DNA from: Rusavskia elegans
Lineage: Eukaryota; Ascomycota; Lecanoromycetes; Teloschistales; Teloschistaceae
Assembly (NCBI GenBank): GCA_011316305.1
Contig: SAUG01000020.1
Coordinates: 620,001-684,000, forward strand
Reading direction: 5' to 3'
Length of the DNA: 64,000 nt
In this document: positions 26,798-38,200 of the stretch, piece after piece
Position numbering within the stretch: position 1 is the stretch's first letter
How the letters are laid out: the number at the start of each line of letters is the position of its first letter
The notes under the pieces: model-generated
Seen by the model: the letters and a program-made list of their open reading frames with translations, nothing else
Databases searched by the model: none
What the model was told of the DNA's origin: nothing
Translations under genes and position numbers: made by a program

Positions 26798-27168
26798 TAG
26801 ACTGGCCGTCGGATCGGGTTTCGAACCCGGGTTAGTTAACCCGACCCGACCCGAGTCGGGTTAGACGAAAATATAACCCGATCCGGCCGGGTTTCGAACC
26901 CGGGTTAGCTAACCCGACCCGACACGAAAAAACGCTAAGCCTTAGTATAAAAGTATAAAACTAGTATAACTTTTATACGAATTAACTAAAAAAAATCTAA
27001 TTAATTAACTACGCTAGCTAGAAGGTCCGTAGTAAAACTAAATATATTACCTCGATATATTACCTTTATTAAAAAATTAAAATAATAATATATTAAATAT
27101 ATTAAATAATCGGGTCGGGTCCGGATCGGGTTACTAAAATCGGGTCGGGTACCCGACGGTTCAACGGG
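26798..27168. mobile_element. hAT-like MITE, copy b, lacking its right terminus
   Basis: Begins TAGACTGGCCGTCGGATCGG at 26798 in copia F gag. The flanks are a perfect 8 bp CTAATAAA (26790-26797 and 27169-27176). Compared with the complete copy at 28789, the last 28 bp or so including the inverted terminus are absent: it ends ACGGTTCAACGGG directly before the right duplication. The subterminal palindrome GGGTTAGCTAACCCGACC is present and tandemly repeated at the left end. Confidence 0.82.
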
Positions 27169-28405
27169 CTAATAAATAAAAACTTTATTAAAAGAATTAT
27201 ATTAAATATTAAAAAAAATACTAGATAAATTCTAGAAATAATATAGAATCTATAGTATCAGTAAGTTTATAAAACTATATATCTAACTAGATACTTTTTA
27301 TTATAATAGTTCCTTTAAAAGTATAGAAGTTTATATAACAAAATTTTATATATTTATTAATAAAATTTTAGCTATAGATATTATTATTTTAGAAAGCCTT
27401 TTTATTTTAATATTTCTTCGGGGCCTTAGAACCGCTTTTAGCTACTTCTAGACCTCGTTTACCTGAAATAACGTTATTATTAGTAATAAAGATAAGTAAG
27501 AATAGAATATAGTTATTTTAGATAAAGTTATTAGTACTACTATTTGCGAGATATATCGCTAATATAATAATAGCGAGTCTACTACTACTAAAACTAAAGC
27601 CTTTCTATCTATAAATAACCCGAATAAATAAATTATTAAAGTCGACTATTATTTCTACTATAATTAAAATTGCTATATAAAAGAAACCTGCTATAGTCTA
27701 TATTCTAAATTAAAAAAGGCCTAAATAATAGAAAAATAGAAGAATAGCGGTAGTAAATACTAAAAAAGTAATAATAATAAAAGTAAAAGCGGTAAAAGAA
27801 AAAATAGTAAAAATAGTAAAAATAATAAATTTGAAAATAAAACTATTAAATCCGAAAAGTTACTATATTTTATTTTAGTTATATCGGCTTTTATTCATCT
27901 TAATTTTATAACTTTCGTTCCTATAGCCTTAACGGCTTTTTTAAATAAATGAAATTTTAATAATAGTTAGATATTCGATTATATTTATATATATTATTAT
28001 ATTTTCTAGGTATATCTTTTTATCGAATATAGTATAAAGTCTATTTAAAATAAATCTATAATAAATGTTAGTAGCGCTATTAGCTTCCGGCCGATTGTTA
28101 AAAATACTACTATATTTAATAATTTTTTAAAAGATGAATCCTATTTTATAGTATTCTATAATATATTTTATACTTCCAGATCCGGTACTAGCCTTCTATT
28201 TTTATTACAAATTTAAAAAATAGATAATAAAATAATTATTAAAAACTATAACTTTAACTTTAACTTTTGTAATCCGGATCTATAATTACCTATATATTTA
28301 TATAAAGGTCAGTTTCTATTAAAAAATAATACTATATTATATAGCTCTATAAAATTTTCTTCTATTTCTTTTCTTTTTCTATTTTTATTATTATTTTTAT
28401 TAATA

Positions 28406-29167
28406 TATATGCGATTAATCATTCGGATTTTGATCTTAGTCTTTCACGATTCTAACGCTAGAGGCGCTAAACCGATCAGATTACGTAATTATTTAGTACT
28501 TAAGTATTTTACCGAGAACTCGAATTAAGGACTCCCGAAGGAGCTAGATCTAGACTAAAACCTAGAGGGTAACCGTAATCTATTTAACCTTATTAATTAA
28601 CTTAATTAAGTTCGATCGATCGGGCTAGGCTGAGACGATCTACTATCTAGTCTTTCTATATTTTAAACTCTATAAAAAACCGACTTAGTCGATAGAAAAA
28701 ACTTAAGTATTAGGTTGGCCTTCGAGGGATTCGAACCCCCGACCCGCTGGATTAACTCCGCTAACTCCGCAGCGTTACCACTGCGCTATAGACTGGCCGT
28801 CGGGTCGGGTTTCGAACCCGGGTTAGCTAACCCGACCCGACCCGGCTAGGTTTCGAACCCGGGTTAGCTAACCCGACCCGACCTAAAAAAACGCTAAGCC
28901 TTAGTATAAAAGTATAAAGCTAGTATAACTTTTATACGAATTTACTAAAAAAATTCTAATTAATTAACTACGCTAGCTAGAAAGTCCGTAGTAAAACTAA
29001 ATAAATTACCTCGATATATTACCTTTATTAAAAGATAAAAATAATAGTATATTAAATATATTAAATAATCGGGTCGGGTCCGGGTCGGGTTACTAAGATT
29101 AGATCGGGTACCCGACGGTTCGACGGGAACCCGACCCGAAACGGCCAGTCTACTGCGCTACCAGGCC
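28406..29167 (-). mobile_element. tRNA-headed SINE, copy 3, split by a MITE
   Basis: A minus-orientation SINE in copia F, flanked by a perfect 15 bp duplication (28391-28405 and 29168-29182, TTATTTTTATTAATA). A MITE at 28789-29152 is inserted in its A box. Compared with copies 1 and 2 it also lacks exactly 36 bp between the A and B boxes (the segment containing GCGGATCCGTTAGGCC); the remaining head reads as a more compact tRNA-like shape. Confidence 0.85.
28789..29152. mobile_element. hAT-like MITE, copy c, complete
   Basis: A 364 bp element with termini TAGACTGGCCGT and ACGGCCAGTCTA, except one changed base next to the right terminus. It is flanked by a perfect 8 bp duplication CTGCGCTA (28781-28788 and 29153-29160), which is part of the SINE A box. 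Subterminal regions are built from repeated CGGGT and ACCCG blocks, including a tandemly doubled palindrome GGGTTAGCTAACCC. There is no coding capacity. It is the best reference copy of this family in the window. Confidence 0.88.
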
Positions 29168-31226
29168 TTATTTTTATTAATACCTAATAAAACTTTAAAG
29201 GCTTTTATTAAAATATCGCTAGAAATAGAAAGTATCTAGTATATCCGGCTTAGATATTTTAATAACTGAAATCTATATAAATTAGTTAATATATTTATAG
29301 TAATCGATTTATCTAAAGTTTCTAAATTTAAATCCGATTTTTATAAGATTTATTTTCTAGGTAATTAATATAAATAGCTTTATAGAAGCTATATCCGCCC
29401 TAGTAACGGCTCTATAGATTTCGTTTATAATAATTATATAGATTTTATTAAAAAACAGATACTAGTAGTATATTAATTAGAAGTTAATATATTTTTATTT
29501 ATCCAGATAATAATAGTTTGAAAGTATAGTATCTATATAATTAAAATAGAAAATATTTCTAAAATCCTAGACTACTAGATTTGCTTCTATATCTATAATA
29601 AAAAAAATATTTTTAGTATTAAATATCTCTATAGTAAAAACTAATCTAGAAGCTATATTATATCTAAAAGTTTTATTAATAAAAGTATCTAGTAGAAATC
29701 TAATATATCTAATAATCTACAATAGGATAGTACTTTCGAATATTTAAGATAAATATTAATATATAAAGGCTATTCTATATTAGTTTATAGCAGCTTTTAT
29801 AAAAAATATTAGCTATTTTTTATTAAAGTTACTGTTTTTTCATATTTTCGATTATCTAGTGATAAACTCGAAATAACTTCTAGATTTAAACTAATTTTCT
29901 ATATTAGATTCTATAGTATATCTAACATATAGTAGAAAAATTCGAAAATCTTTTAATCGGAGCTATAAATATATTTAAATTAGTTAATTTAGTAATACTA
30001 ATTATAAGCTATTAGATACCTAGAATAAAATTATCCGTTTCTTTTCCGTATTATTTAAAAAATTAGATTAAAACCTAGATTTATAAGATCTATAGGAATT
30101 AGAGAAATTAGAAAATAAACTTTAATAGTAGCTCCCGTTGAAACGATAATATACTAATAGAAGGTCTAATTCTAGAAGGTTATAGTTATAATCTAATAAT
30201 CTCTTATTAATATCTAAATCGATAGTCTCTTTTTATTAAATTCTATTTTCCTATTCAACTTTTATTTACAGTCAAACCCCTTTACCGGCTAATTTACCCG
30301 CTAGACCTCGTATTACCGATATTAGCGACTCTAAATCTAATTCTAAATTTGATAAACCATTTCTTTAACTCGAATGTACTAATTAGGCCTTTAATAAAAT
30401 TTTATAGAATTTTTTAAATTTCCGGATTTTAGATAAATATATTTTACTAGGTTCTATTTCCTTTTTATATATATTTATTTTAGCTTTAAAAATAGATACC
30501 GTATTAGATTCCTCTAAACTATAGCAATATTAAAAGGCTATAGTATTACTCTATACCGCCGAAGAGTAAAAAGCTATAGAAAAGAAACTGGCTTCGTTAG
30601 AACTATAAAATATATAGATATTATATACTCAAGCCTTACTCAGGTCTATAAAATATCTACTAGGGAGTAAATAGATCTATAAAATTAAACAGGATATCGA
30701 TAGCTAAATCGTCCTTTTTAAAATATAATAGATTATCCGGGGCTTTAAATAAGAAGCCGGTATTAATTTTAATAAAACCTTCGCTTTTATTATTAAACTA
30801 ATATCGTATAAAGCTATCTTCGCTATAGCTACTATCTATGGCCTGGAATCGATTAGATAGACGTTAAAACCGCCTTTCTTTATAGCTATATTAACGAAAT
30901 TATCTATATTTAATATCCTACTAGTTTTATTCCGAGCTCTAATATAATCTATAAGCGTCGAAAGGCCGTCTATAGTTTTAAGTAGTTACCGCGGGTATAG
31001 TACTGCTGTTTAACCGAGTTCTTCGTAACTATTAGCTATAAACCTCTAGAATTCGATTATAGTAGCTTTTATGATAGTATAATTTATAACGGCGTTTATA
31101 TTAACGGTATCCTCCTATATAGCGCTAGTTATTAGGACTTCAATAATAATAAAGTATATCTAAACGAACGTTTCTTAATTTTAGATTTAGGCTCTATTAA
31201 TTTCCACTTCGGTATTTAGTTAATTT

Positions 31227-33020
31227 CTTTAGGCGGCGCTGCTAGTTCCTAGATGGCCTGTTAATGAACTTTTGATTTAACATTATATAGTAGATAAAAT
31301 AGACAGTCTACTAACAGTAAAGTTAATTAGAACTTCTAGTAAATATCTAATATAAAAAAAAGAAAACGTTTTTAAAAATAGCTAATTTAGTATTACTAGC
31401 TGTTTTTAGAAAAAAATTTTTAATAGCCTGTAATCTAAAACTTTAAATTAGATTTTAATCATCTATTAATTTATATCGCTAGTTAATTTACAGTAAATTA
31501 CTAGATTAAAAGAACTTTATATATATTTAATCCCCCCTGGAAGGCTCCTGTCTGGAGTCATATTGAGTTTTCATATATATATATACATATTTTATCAACG
31601 TTATATACGGCAACGATTATTATATTTTACGTGCAGCAAAGAAATTTTTACAGCTAAAGGTATATTTATCAGGCAAAATTTATAGCGCAGTTAATTATAT
31701 TAACTATTTCCTTCTTTATTCGATTACGAATCCTCTACTATATAAGTATAACTTCGTTACTCGCAGTCCTCGGTCCAGTTTAAATACTATATATCCAGTC
31801 CTTCCTCGACGTTATAAATAATCAGGAGTATCTAATATTTCCGCTATATCTACCTACTATACTGCGAAGCAATTATCTATACTCGTCGTATCGGCCGTAC
31901 TTATTATATAACCCGTATCTAAACGCTCCGCTAAGCTATTAAGGTACTCCTTAGCCTATCTAGTTTTAAGAGGGTCGCTAGGTAGTACGCTGGCTACTAC
32001 GGCTAGAAGCTTTACCCGGTCGATTAGGCTAAAGGGGGGTAGGAAGGTTAGATAGCGCGTTTTAAGGGCGGTAAAAAGGAGATCTAGGTTAAAGTCGAAA
32101 TAGGTTACTCTAGCTATAATAAGGTAGTCGACGACCGCGCGAGTAGATATAGTTATTACAGATATAGATACTACCGTCTAGTTTAGCTTACAGCTATAGC
32201 TATTACGGGAGTATATACGTACGTAAGGGCTTTTAGATATTATAGGGCTTATATTACTAGTAAATAAAGAAGAAACGATAACTGCGAGGTATATTTATCT
32301 ATAAAAATCTCTACGTTAGTTAAATTATCGATAGAAAGACACGTTATATTACTAAGTAAATTTAAATTAAAATTCTATAGAAAGAACCGTTATTTACGTT
32401 AACTAAACTAGGGTATAAGTTCTGCTACCGTATATTTAGTACTGGTATACCAACGCTTGATTTACTTACCGAACCACTGGTTCACCGGGTACTAAAACCA
32501 AAACAAATAACTAAATATATATTTAATATTAATTTGATATTAAAACGATATTAAAATAAGATTTAAAACTATTAAAAAGTGTAGTATATATAAGTAATTG
32601 GTATATTAATCTAGCTATAAGTTTCTCTAGTCTAGATAGTAGAATATCTAGATATCCTTCTAGAAACTAGTCCCGATTAGAATAATTCGATAGGTTCAGG
32701 GTTCGAATCTCTCGGTTTTTAATATTTTAAACTAATTTAGCTATTTAAATAGCCTAGATAAAATAAATAGACCTATCGGATTTAGATCTCGAGAGGTCGA
32801 TCTAAAAGCCGATAGATCGATTAGTATATTTTACGGTAATATAAAATATAATACGAATAGCCTGTCTTCTAGAAATAGTATATAATTTTAAATAGATATA
32901 TTTAATTATAGCCTGTTTGTATAGTCTAAACTCGACATTTTTAATTATATAATATTTTTAAATATATAATCTGAACAGCTTATTTACACGCTGTTCAGAT
33001 ACTAGAAGCGTCATCTAAAG
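31227..33020 (+). mobile_element. E element, copy 4, carrying an R950
   Basis: The left terminus is CTTTAGGCGGCGCTGCTAG at 31227; the right terminus is AGATACTAGAAGCGTCATCT, ending near 33020. It lies only 11 bp inside the end of R950 copy 4. Another R950 (31532-32514) is inserted within it. The tRNA-like cassette is at about 32622-32715 (TAGTCTAGATAG, then GGGTTCGAATCTC), followed by the hairpin region at about 32765-32825. Confidence 0.78.
31532..32514 (+). mobile_element. R950 repeat, copy 3
   Basis: A complete 983 bp R950 inside E copy 4, from CCCCCCTGGAAGGCTCCTGT to AAAACAAATAACTAA. It is flanked by a perfect 13 bp duplication ATATATATTTAAT (31519-31531 and 32515-32527). It is among the least mutated copies, with GGCTAAAGGGGGGTAGGAAG intact around 32026-32045. 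Confidence 0.85.
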
Positions 33021-33193
33021 TTGATTTTGGTTTTAGTACTCGGTAAACCAATGGTTCGGTAAAGATATCAAGTATTAGTTTACTAGTACTAAATATATAG
33101 TAATAGAGTTTATATTCTAGTTTAGTTTATATAAATAACAGTTCTATCGAATTTTACATTAAATTTACTTAATAATATAACGTATCCTTCTAC

Positions 33194-33976
33194 CTTAGAT
33201 AACGCCTCTAGTATCTGAACACCCTGTTAAAATGCTGTTTTTATTATATTATTAGAAATATTACGTAACTAAAAATATCGAGTATAGACTATATAAATAT
33301 ACCGTAATTAATTATATCTATTTTAGAAAATATAATATATCTATAGAACAGACTGTCCGTATTATATTTTTAAATTACCGTAAAATATAAAAATTGATAT
33401 TTCGGATTCTAGATCGATCTTTCGAGATTTTAATCCGATAGATCGTTTTATTTTATCTAGGCTATTTAAATCGCTAATATAGTTTAAAAAATTAAAAACC
33501 GAGAGATTTCGAACTCTAAACCTACCGAATTATCCTAATCGGAACAAGTTTCTAAAGATAAAATATTAATATTAATACTATTTTACTATCTAGATTAAAG
33601 CAATTTATTTCCAGATTTTAATATTAATAATCTATATATACTAGAGTTCTTAATATTATTTTAATATCGTTTTAATATCGTTTTAATATTAAATTTATCT
33701 AAAGTTTCTTTAGACAGATATTTAATAGTTGATTAACGAGCTATAATATAAAACAGGCTACTATAGTATAATTTGATGTTCTTTATAACTGATTATTAAT
33801 AGACTTTTTCCAGAGACAGCTATTAATACTAAACTCGCTGTTATTATAAACGATATATTATTTAATATTAAATATCTATCAGCAAATCTAATAAATTTAA
33901 CTAGTAGTAGACTGTCTATTTTATTTACTATATAACTATATATCGACAGTAAACTAACAGGCCATCCAGTCTAAAA
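33194..33976 (-). mobile_element. E element, copy 5, minus orientation
   Basis: Inserted in R950 copy 4 within CCTTCTACCGATAATT. The left end CCTTAGATAACGCCTCTAG and the right end AACAGGCCATCCAGTCTAAA are the inverse of the family termini; about 17 bp of the terminus near 33970 is deleted. The tRNA-like cassette is on the minus strand (B-box remnant GATTTCGAACTC near 33505). The host bases TACC appear on both sides, hinting at a short target duplication of 3-5 bp. Confidence 0.7.
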
Positions 33977-34679
33977 TACCGATAATTTAATATAGAACTT
34001 TCTATAGATAAATATACCTCGCAGTTATCGCTTCTTTTTTTTCTCTTTTACTAGTACTATAAGCCCTATAATCCTATATCTACCTAAGTACTACGATTTA
34101 CTAAAAGCTTTTACGTACGTATTTATTTTTATAATAGCTTTAACTATAGATAAAACCAGACAGTAGTATATCTATAATAACTATATCTATCTATACTATC
34201 GTCGATTACTTTATTATAGTTAATATAATCTATTTCGATTTCGATCTAGATTTTTTTTATACTATTTTTAAATATATACTATCCGACTTTTCTATCTTGA
34301 TTTAATCTAATCGATTAGATAGATTTTCGAGCTATAGTAGCTAGTATACTTTATTCTTAAAATTATTTAAGTTAAAAACGACTTTAATAATATAATAGAA
34401 TATTTAGATACGGGTTTTTTAATAAATATAGCCGAGGTAATAATTATAGATAATTACTTCGCAGTATAGTAGGTAGATATAGCGGAAATATTAGATACTT
34501 ATAATTATTTATAACGTCGAAAAAGGACTAGTAGATCGAGAACTGCGAGCAATAAAGTAATATTTATATAGTAGAGAATTCGTAATCTAATAAAAAAGGA
34601 AATAGTTAAATAGAAGTAAGTAACTACGCTGTAAACCTTGCCTGACAAATATATCTTTATCTGTAAGAATTTCTTTATA

Positions 34680-34890
34680 TTGGAAGTACGTATTACGTAT
34701 AACAGCTGTAATAAAACCCCAAGGGCGCTATTACCGATCAGGCCTAGTAGCTTTCGGCGCTAAAGTATTGCTACCTCCTTTTTATATATTTGGTCCAAGC
34801 GAAAGTATACTTTAGTAAATTAAATTTAATATTCTATATATATATAATAGTTATTATCGTTATTCGCGAGTATCATATCCTTATACTTAA
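34680..34890 (+). repeat. 5' LTR of copia C
   Basis: Begins TTGGAAGTACGTATTACG and ends near ATTCGCGAGTATCATATCC. The leader that follows matches the leaders of the other copies. A 68-codon reading frame can be opened across the LTR-leader junction but it is not a gene. Confidence 0.75.
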
Positions 34891-35299
34891 CTCTTTTAGT
34901 TATTTATTAAATCTTTCCTTCTACCTACCCCTCCGAATTCGACGTATATTATTGAACCGTATAGAATATAAATACGGCGAACGACGAAATCTATAGTTAT
35001 ACTACCTATAACTACCCCGTTACTGCCGAAATTATAAATAGCTAAATAGACCCTTTTCGTCTTACCTTACGACTCTTCTAGCCGCTTAAACTACTAACCT
35101 TTTTACTTTCGGATAGAATATAAGTCGCTAATTTACTACGTATAGATACTATACTATAGAAAAATTATACTAGATATAGTAATCTTCTATAGTTATTAGT
35201 TCTAGCTATCGGCGTACGTTCTAAAGTAATCTAGATAGCCGAACTTTTATTAACTATCGTAAATAAATATAGGAAGCGACTACCTAGCTAACTTATAAT

Positions 35300-38200
35300 A
35301 AGCTAGAATCTCTATAAAATAGTAGGCTAATTGACTATATTTCTAGCTATTATATTTTTTTCTAATCTTCTAACGGTCTAAGCGAGCCTTTACTATTTCT
35401 AAACTAACTACCGCTCGCCTCTAGAGCTAGAGCTATCGAGTCTAATCTTCGGCCTTACTAGTTATATTGTCTAGTTCTAAATAGTATAAGAACTCGAAGC
35501 TTTCTATTTATTACTAAAGACTATTATTATATTATTTTAACTTTCGAAGCTTTATCTAACCTATTCTAAACCTTAAATCTACTTTTATATTATTTCTATT
35601 ATTAAGGCTTTATATCAATCTTTATAACCTTAATAGTTTTAAATAATATTTTTTTTTAGGAATTTTCTATCGAAAATAATAGGCTCCTATAATTATATCT
35701 AGAACTAACCATGCCCGGATTCTAATTATTTTCCGCTATTAAAATCTCCTTCTATTATATCTAAAAATAATCCGGATCTCTTTATAGCTTTTAGTCCCTT
35801 TCCGATACTTCTAAGCTTAAGTAATTTATTCGGCCTCGAAGTTATTACTCTTTTAGACTACTTACTATCTAGATCTTCAATAACGTCCAACCTTTATAGC
35901 GCTACTCTTTATAGAAATTCTCTAATTTAATCTAGTACTAAGTTCGGTAATATATCTACCCCTATACTCCTTATAAATAATACTAAGCTAGAGGGTTCCG
36001 GCTATCCTATTAATATAATTCCGAAACTCGAAACCCGTTCGGATTATAAAAACTAGGAGGAAGGTATTATAGTCTACTATATTTTTAATAACCTCCGGAC
36101 TACTACTAAAGGCCCGGATATTTTTAAATATAAAGAAAAACGTATAAAATACGCCTATATAGTAATTAAGACGATCTATAGTACTAACGCTAAAAACTTT
36201 ACTAAAAATATTATATTAGATTCTAAAAAAATACTAAATAAATTCTAGATATAATATAGAATCTATAGTACCGGTAAGTTTATAGAAGTTAACGCTTAAC
36301 TAGATATACTCTATTATATTAGTTTCTTTAAAAAGATAGAGGCCTATATAGCTAAATTTCGCGAGTTTACTAATAAAATCTTAGCTATAGGCGTTATTAT
36401 TTTAGAAAGCTTTTTTATTTTAAAATTTCTTTAAAGCTTTAGTACCTCTTTTTACTATTTCAAGACCTTATTTTTCTAAAATAATATTATTATTAATTAT
36501 AAAAATAGTTAAAAATAGAAGATTATTATCCTAGACGAAACTACTAGTACTACTATTAATAAAAAGTATCGCTAATATAATATTAGTAAGTTTACTACTA
36601 TTAGAACTAAGGCCTTCCTCTCTATAAATAACCCGAATAAACGAGTTATTAAAATCGACTACTATTCCTACTATAATGGAAACGGCTATATAAAGGACTC
36701 TTACTATAGTCTATATTCTGAGTTAAAGAAGACTTAGATAGTAGAAAAATAGAAGAACGGTAGTAGTAAATACTAAAAAGGTAGCGGTAATAATAATAGA
36801 GGTAAAAATAATAAAGGAAAAGATAGTAAAGACAGTAAAAATAATAAATCTAATAACGATAAATCTAGAAATAAATCTACCGAGTTTAAAAAGTTATTAA
36901 ACTCTATTATAATAGTACAGGCCCCTACTAATTTTAGTTTTAAAACTTTCGTTCCTATAGCTTTATCGGCCCTGTTAAATAAACTCGATTTTACTAATAG
37001 TTAAATATTTAACTATATCTATAATAATTATACTATTCTCTAGCAGTACCTTTTTATTAAATCTAATATAAAATCTATCTAGAACGAGCCTATAACTAGT
37101 ATCGGGAACGCTATTAGCTCCCGATTAATCGTTAAAAATACTATAATACTTAACTACTTTATTAATAGTAAATACCGCTCTATAGAATTCTATAATATCT
37201 TTTATACCTCTAGTCAGGCGCTAATTTCCTATTTATATTATAAATTTTAAAAATAGGTATTAAAGTAATAGTTAATGATTCTAGTTTTCGTTTTAACTTT
37301 TATACTCCGGATTTAATATTAATTATCTATACGTATAATAGTCTATTTCTATTAAATATTAATACCATATAGCGCGGCCCCGTAAAATCTTTTTCTATTT
37401 CTTTTTTTTTTTCTATTTTCGTCTTTATTATTAATACCCGATATAGTTTTAAAGGCCTTTACTAAAATATTAGTAGAGATAGAAAATATCTAGTATACCC
37501 GGCTTAGATATCTAGGTAATTAGAAATAATATAAATTAGCGAATATATTTATAGAAATTAATCTATCTAAAGTTTCTAAATCTAAATCCAGAATCTATAA
37601 AGTATATATTCTAGGTAAATAATATTAATAGTTCTATTAGAGCTATATCCGCCTCGGTAACGGTTCTATAAATCTTATTTATACTAACTATATAGGTCCT
37701 ATTTAGGAAAGTAAAATTCTAGTTATAAACGATAGAAGTTAAAATATTTTTATTTTTTTAAATTATACTACCTAAAAGTATAGTATCTATATAACTAAAA
37801 TAAAAGACGCTTCTAAGATTTTAAAATACTAGAATTACTTATATTTTTATAAAAAAAAGGTATCTTCGTTATTAAACGTTTTTATAGTATTAACGACTTT
37901 AGAAACTATATTATATCTAAAAATCTTACTAATAAAAGTATCTAGTAGAAGTCTATTATATTTAAATAATCTATAATAGAAAAGTATTTCTAAACGTTTC
38001 GGGTAAATACAAGCCTACTCTATATTAGTTTATAGCGGCTTTAGTAAGAAATATTAGCCGTTATTTATTAAAGCTACTATTTTTCTATACTTCCGGTAAC
38101 CTAGTAGTAAACTAGGTATAACCCTTTATAAGAAAAGTACGATAAGTTTTTAGATTTAAACTAATTCCGTATTTTAGGTCCTATAGTATACTTAAAATAT

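Noticed and set aside
34790..34996. 68-codon plus-strand reading frame
   Set aside because: It lies across the copia C 5' LTR and leader, and the equivalent LTRs of other copies do not keep it.
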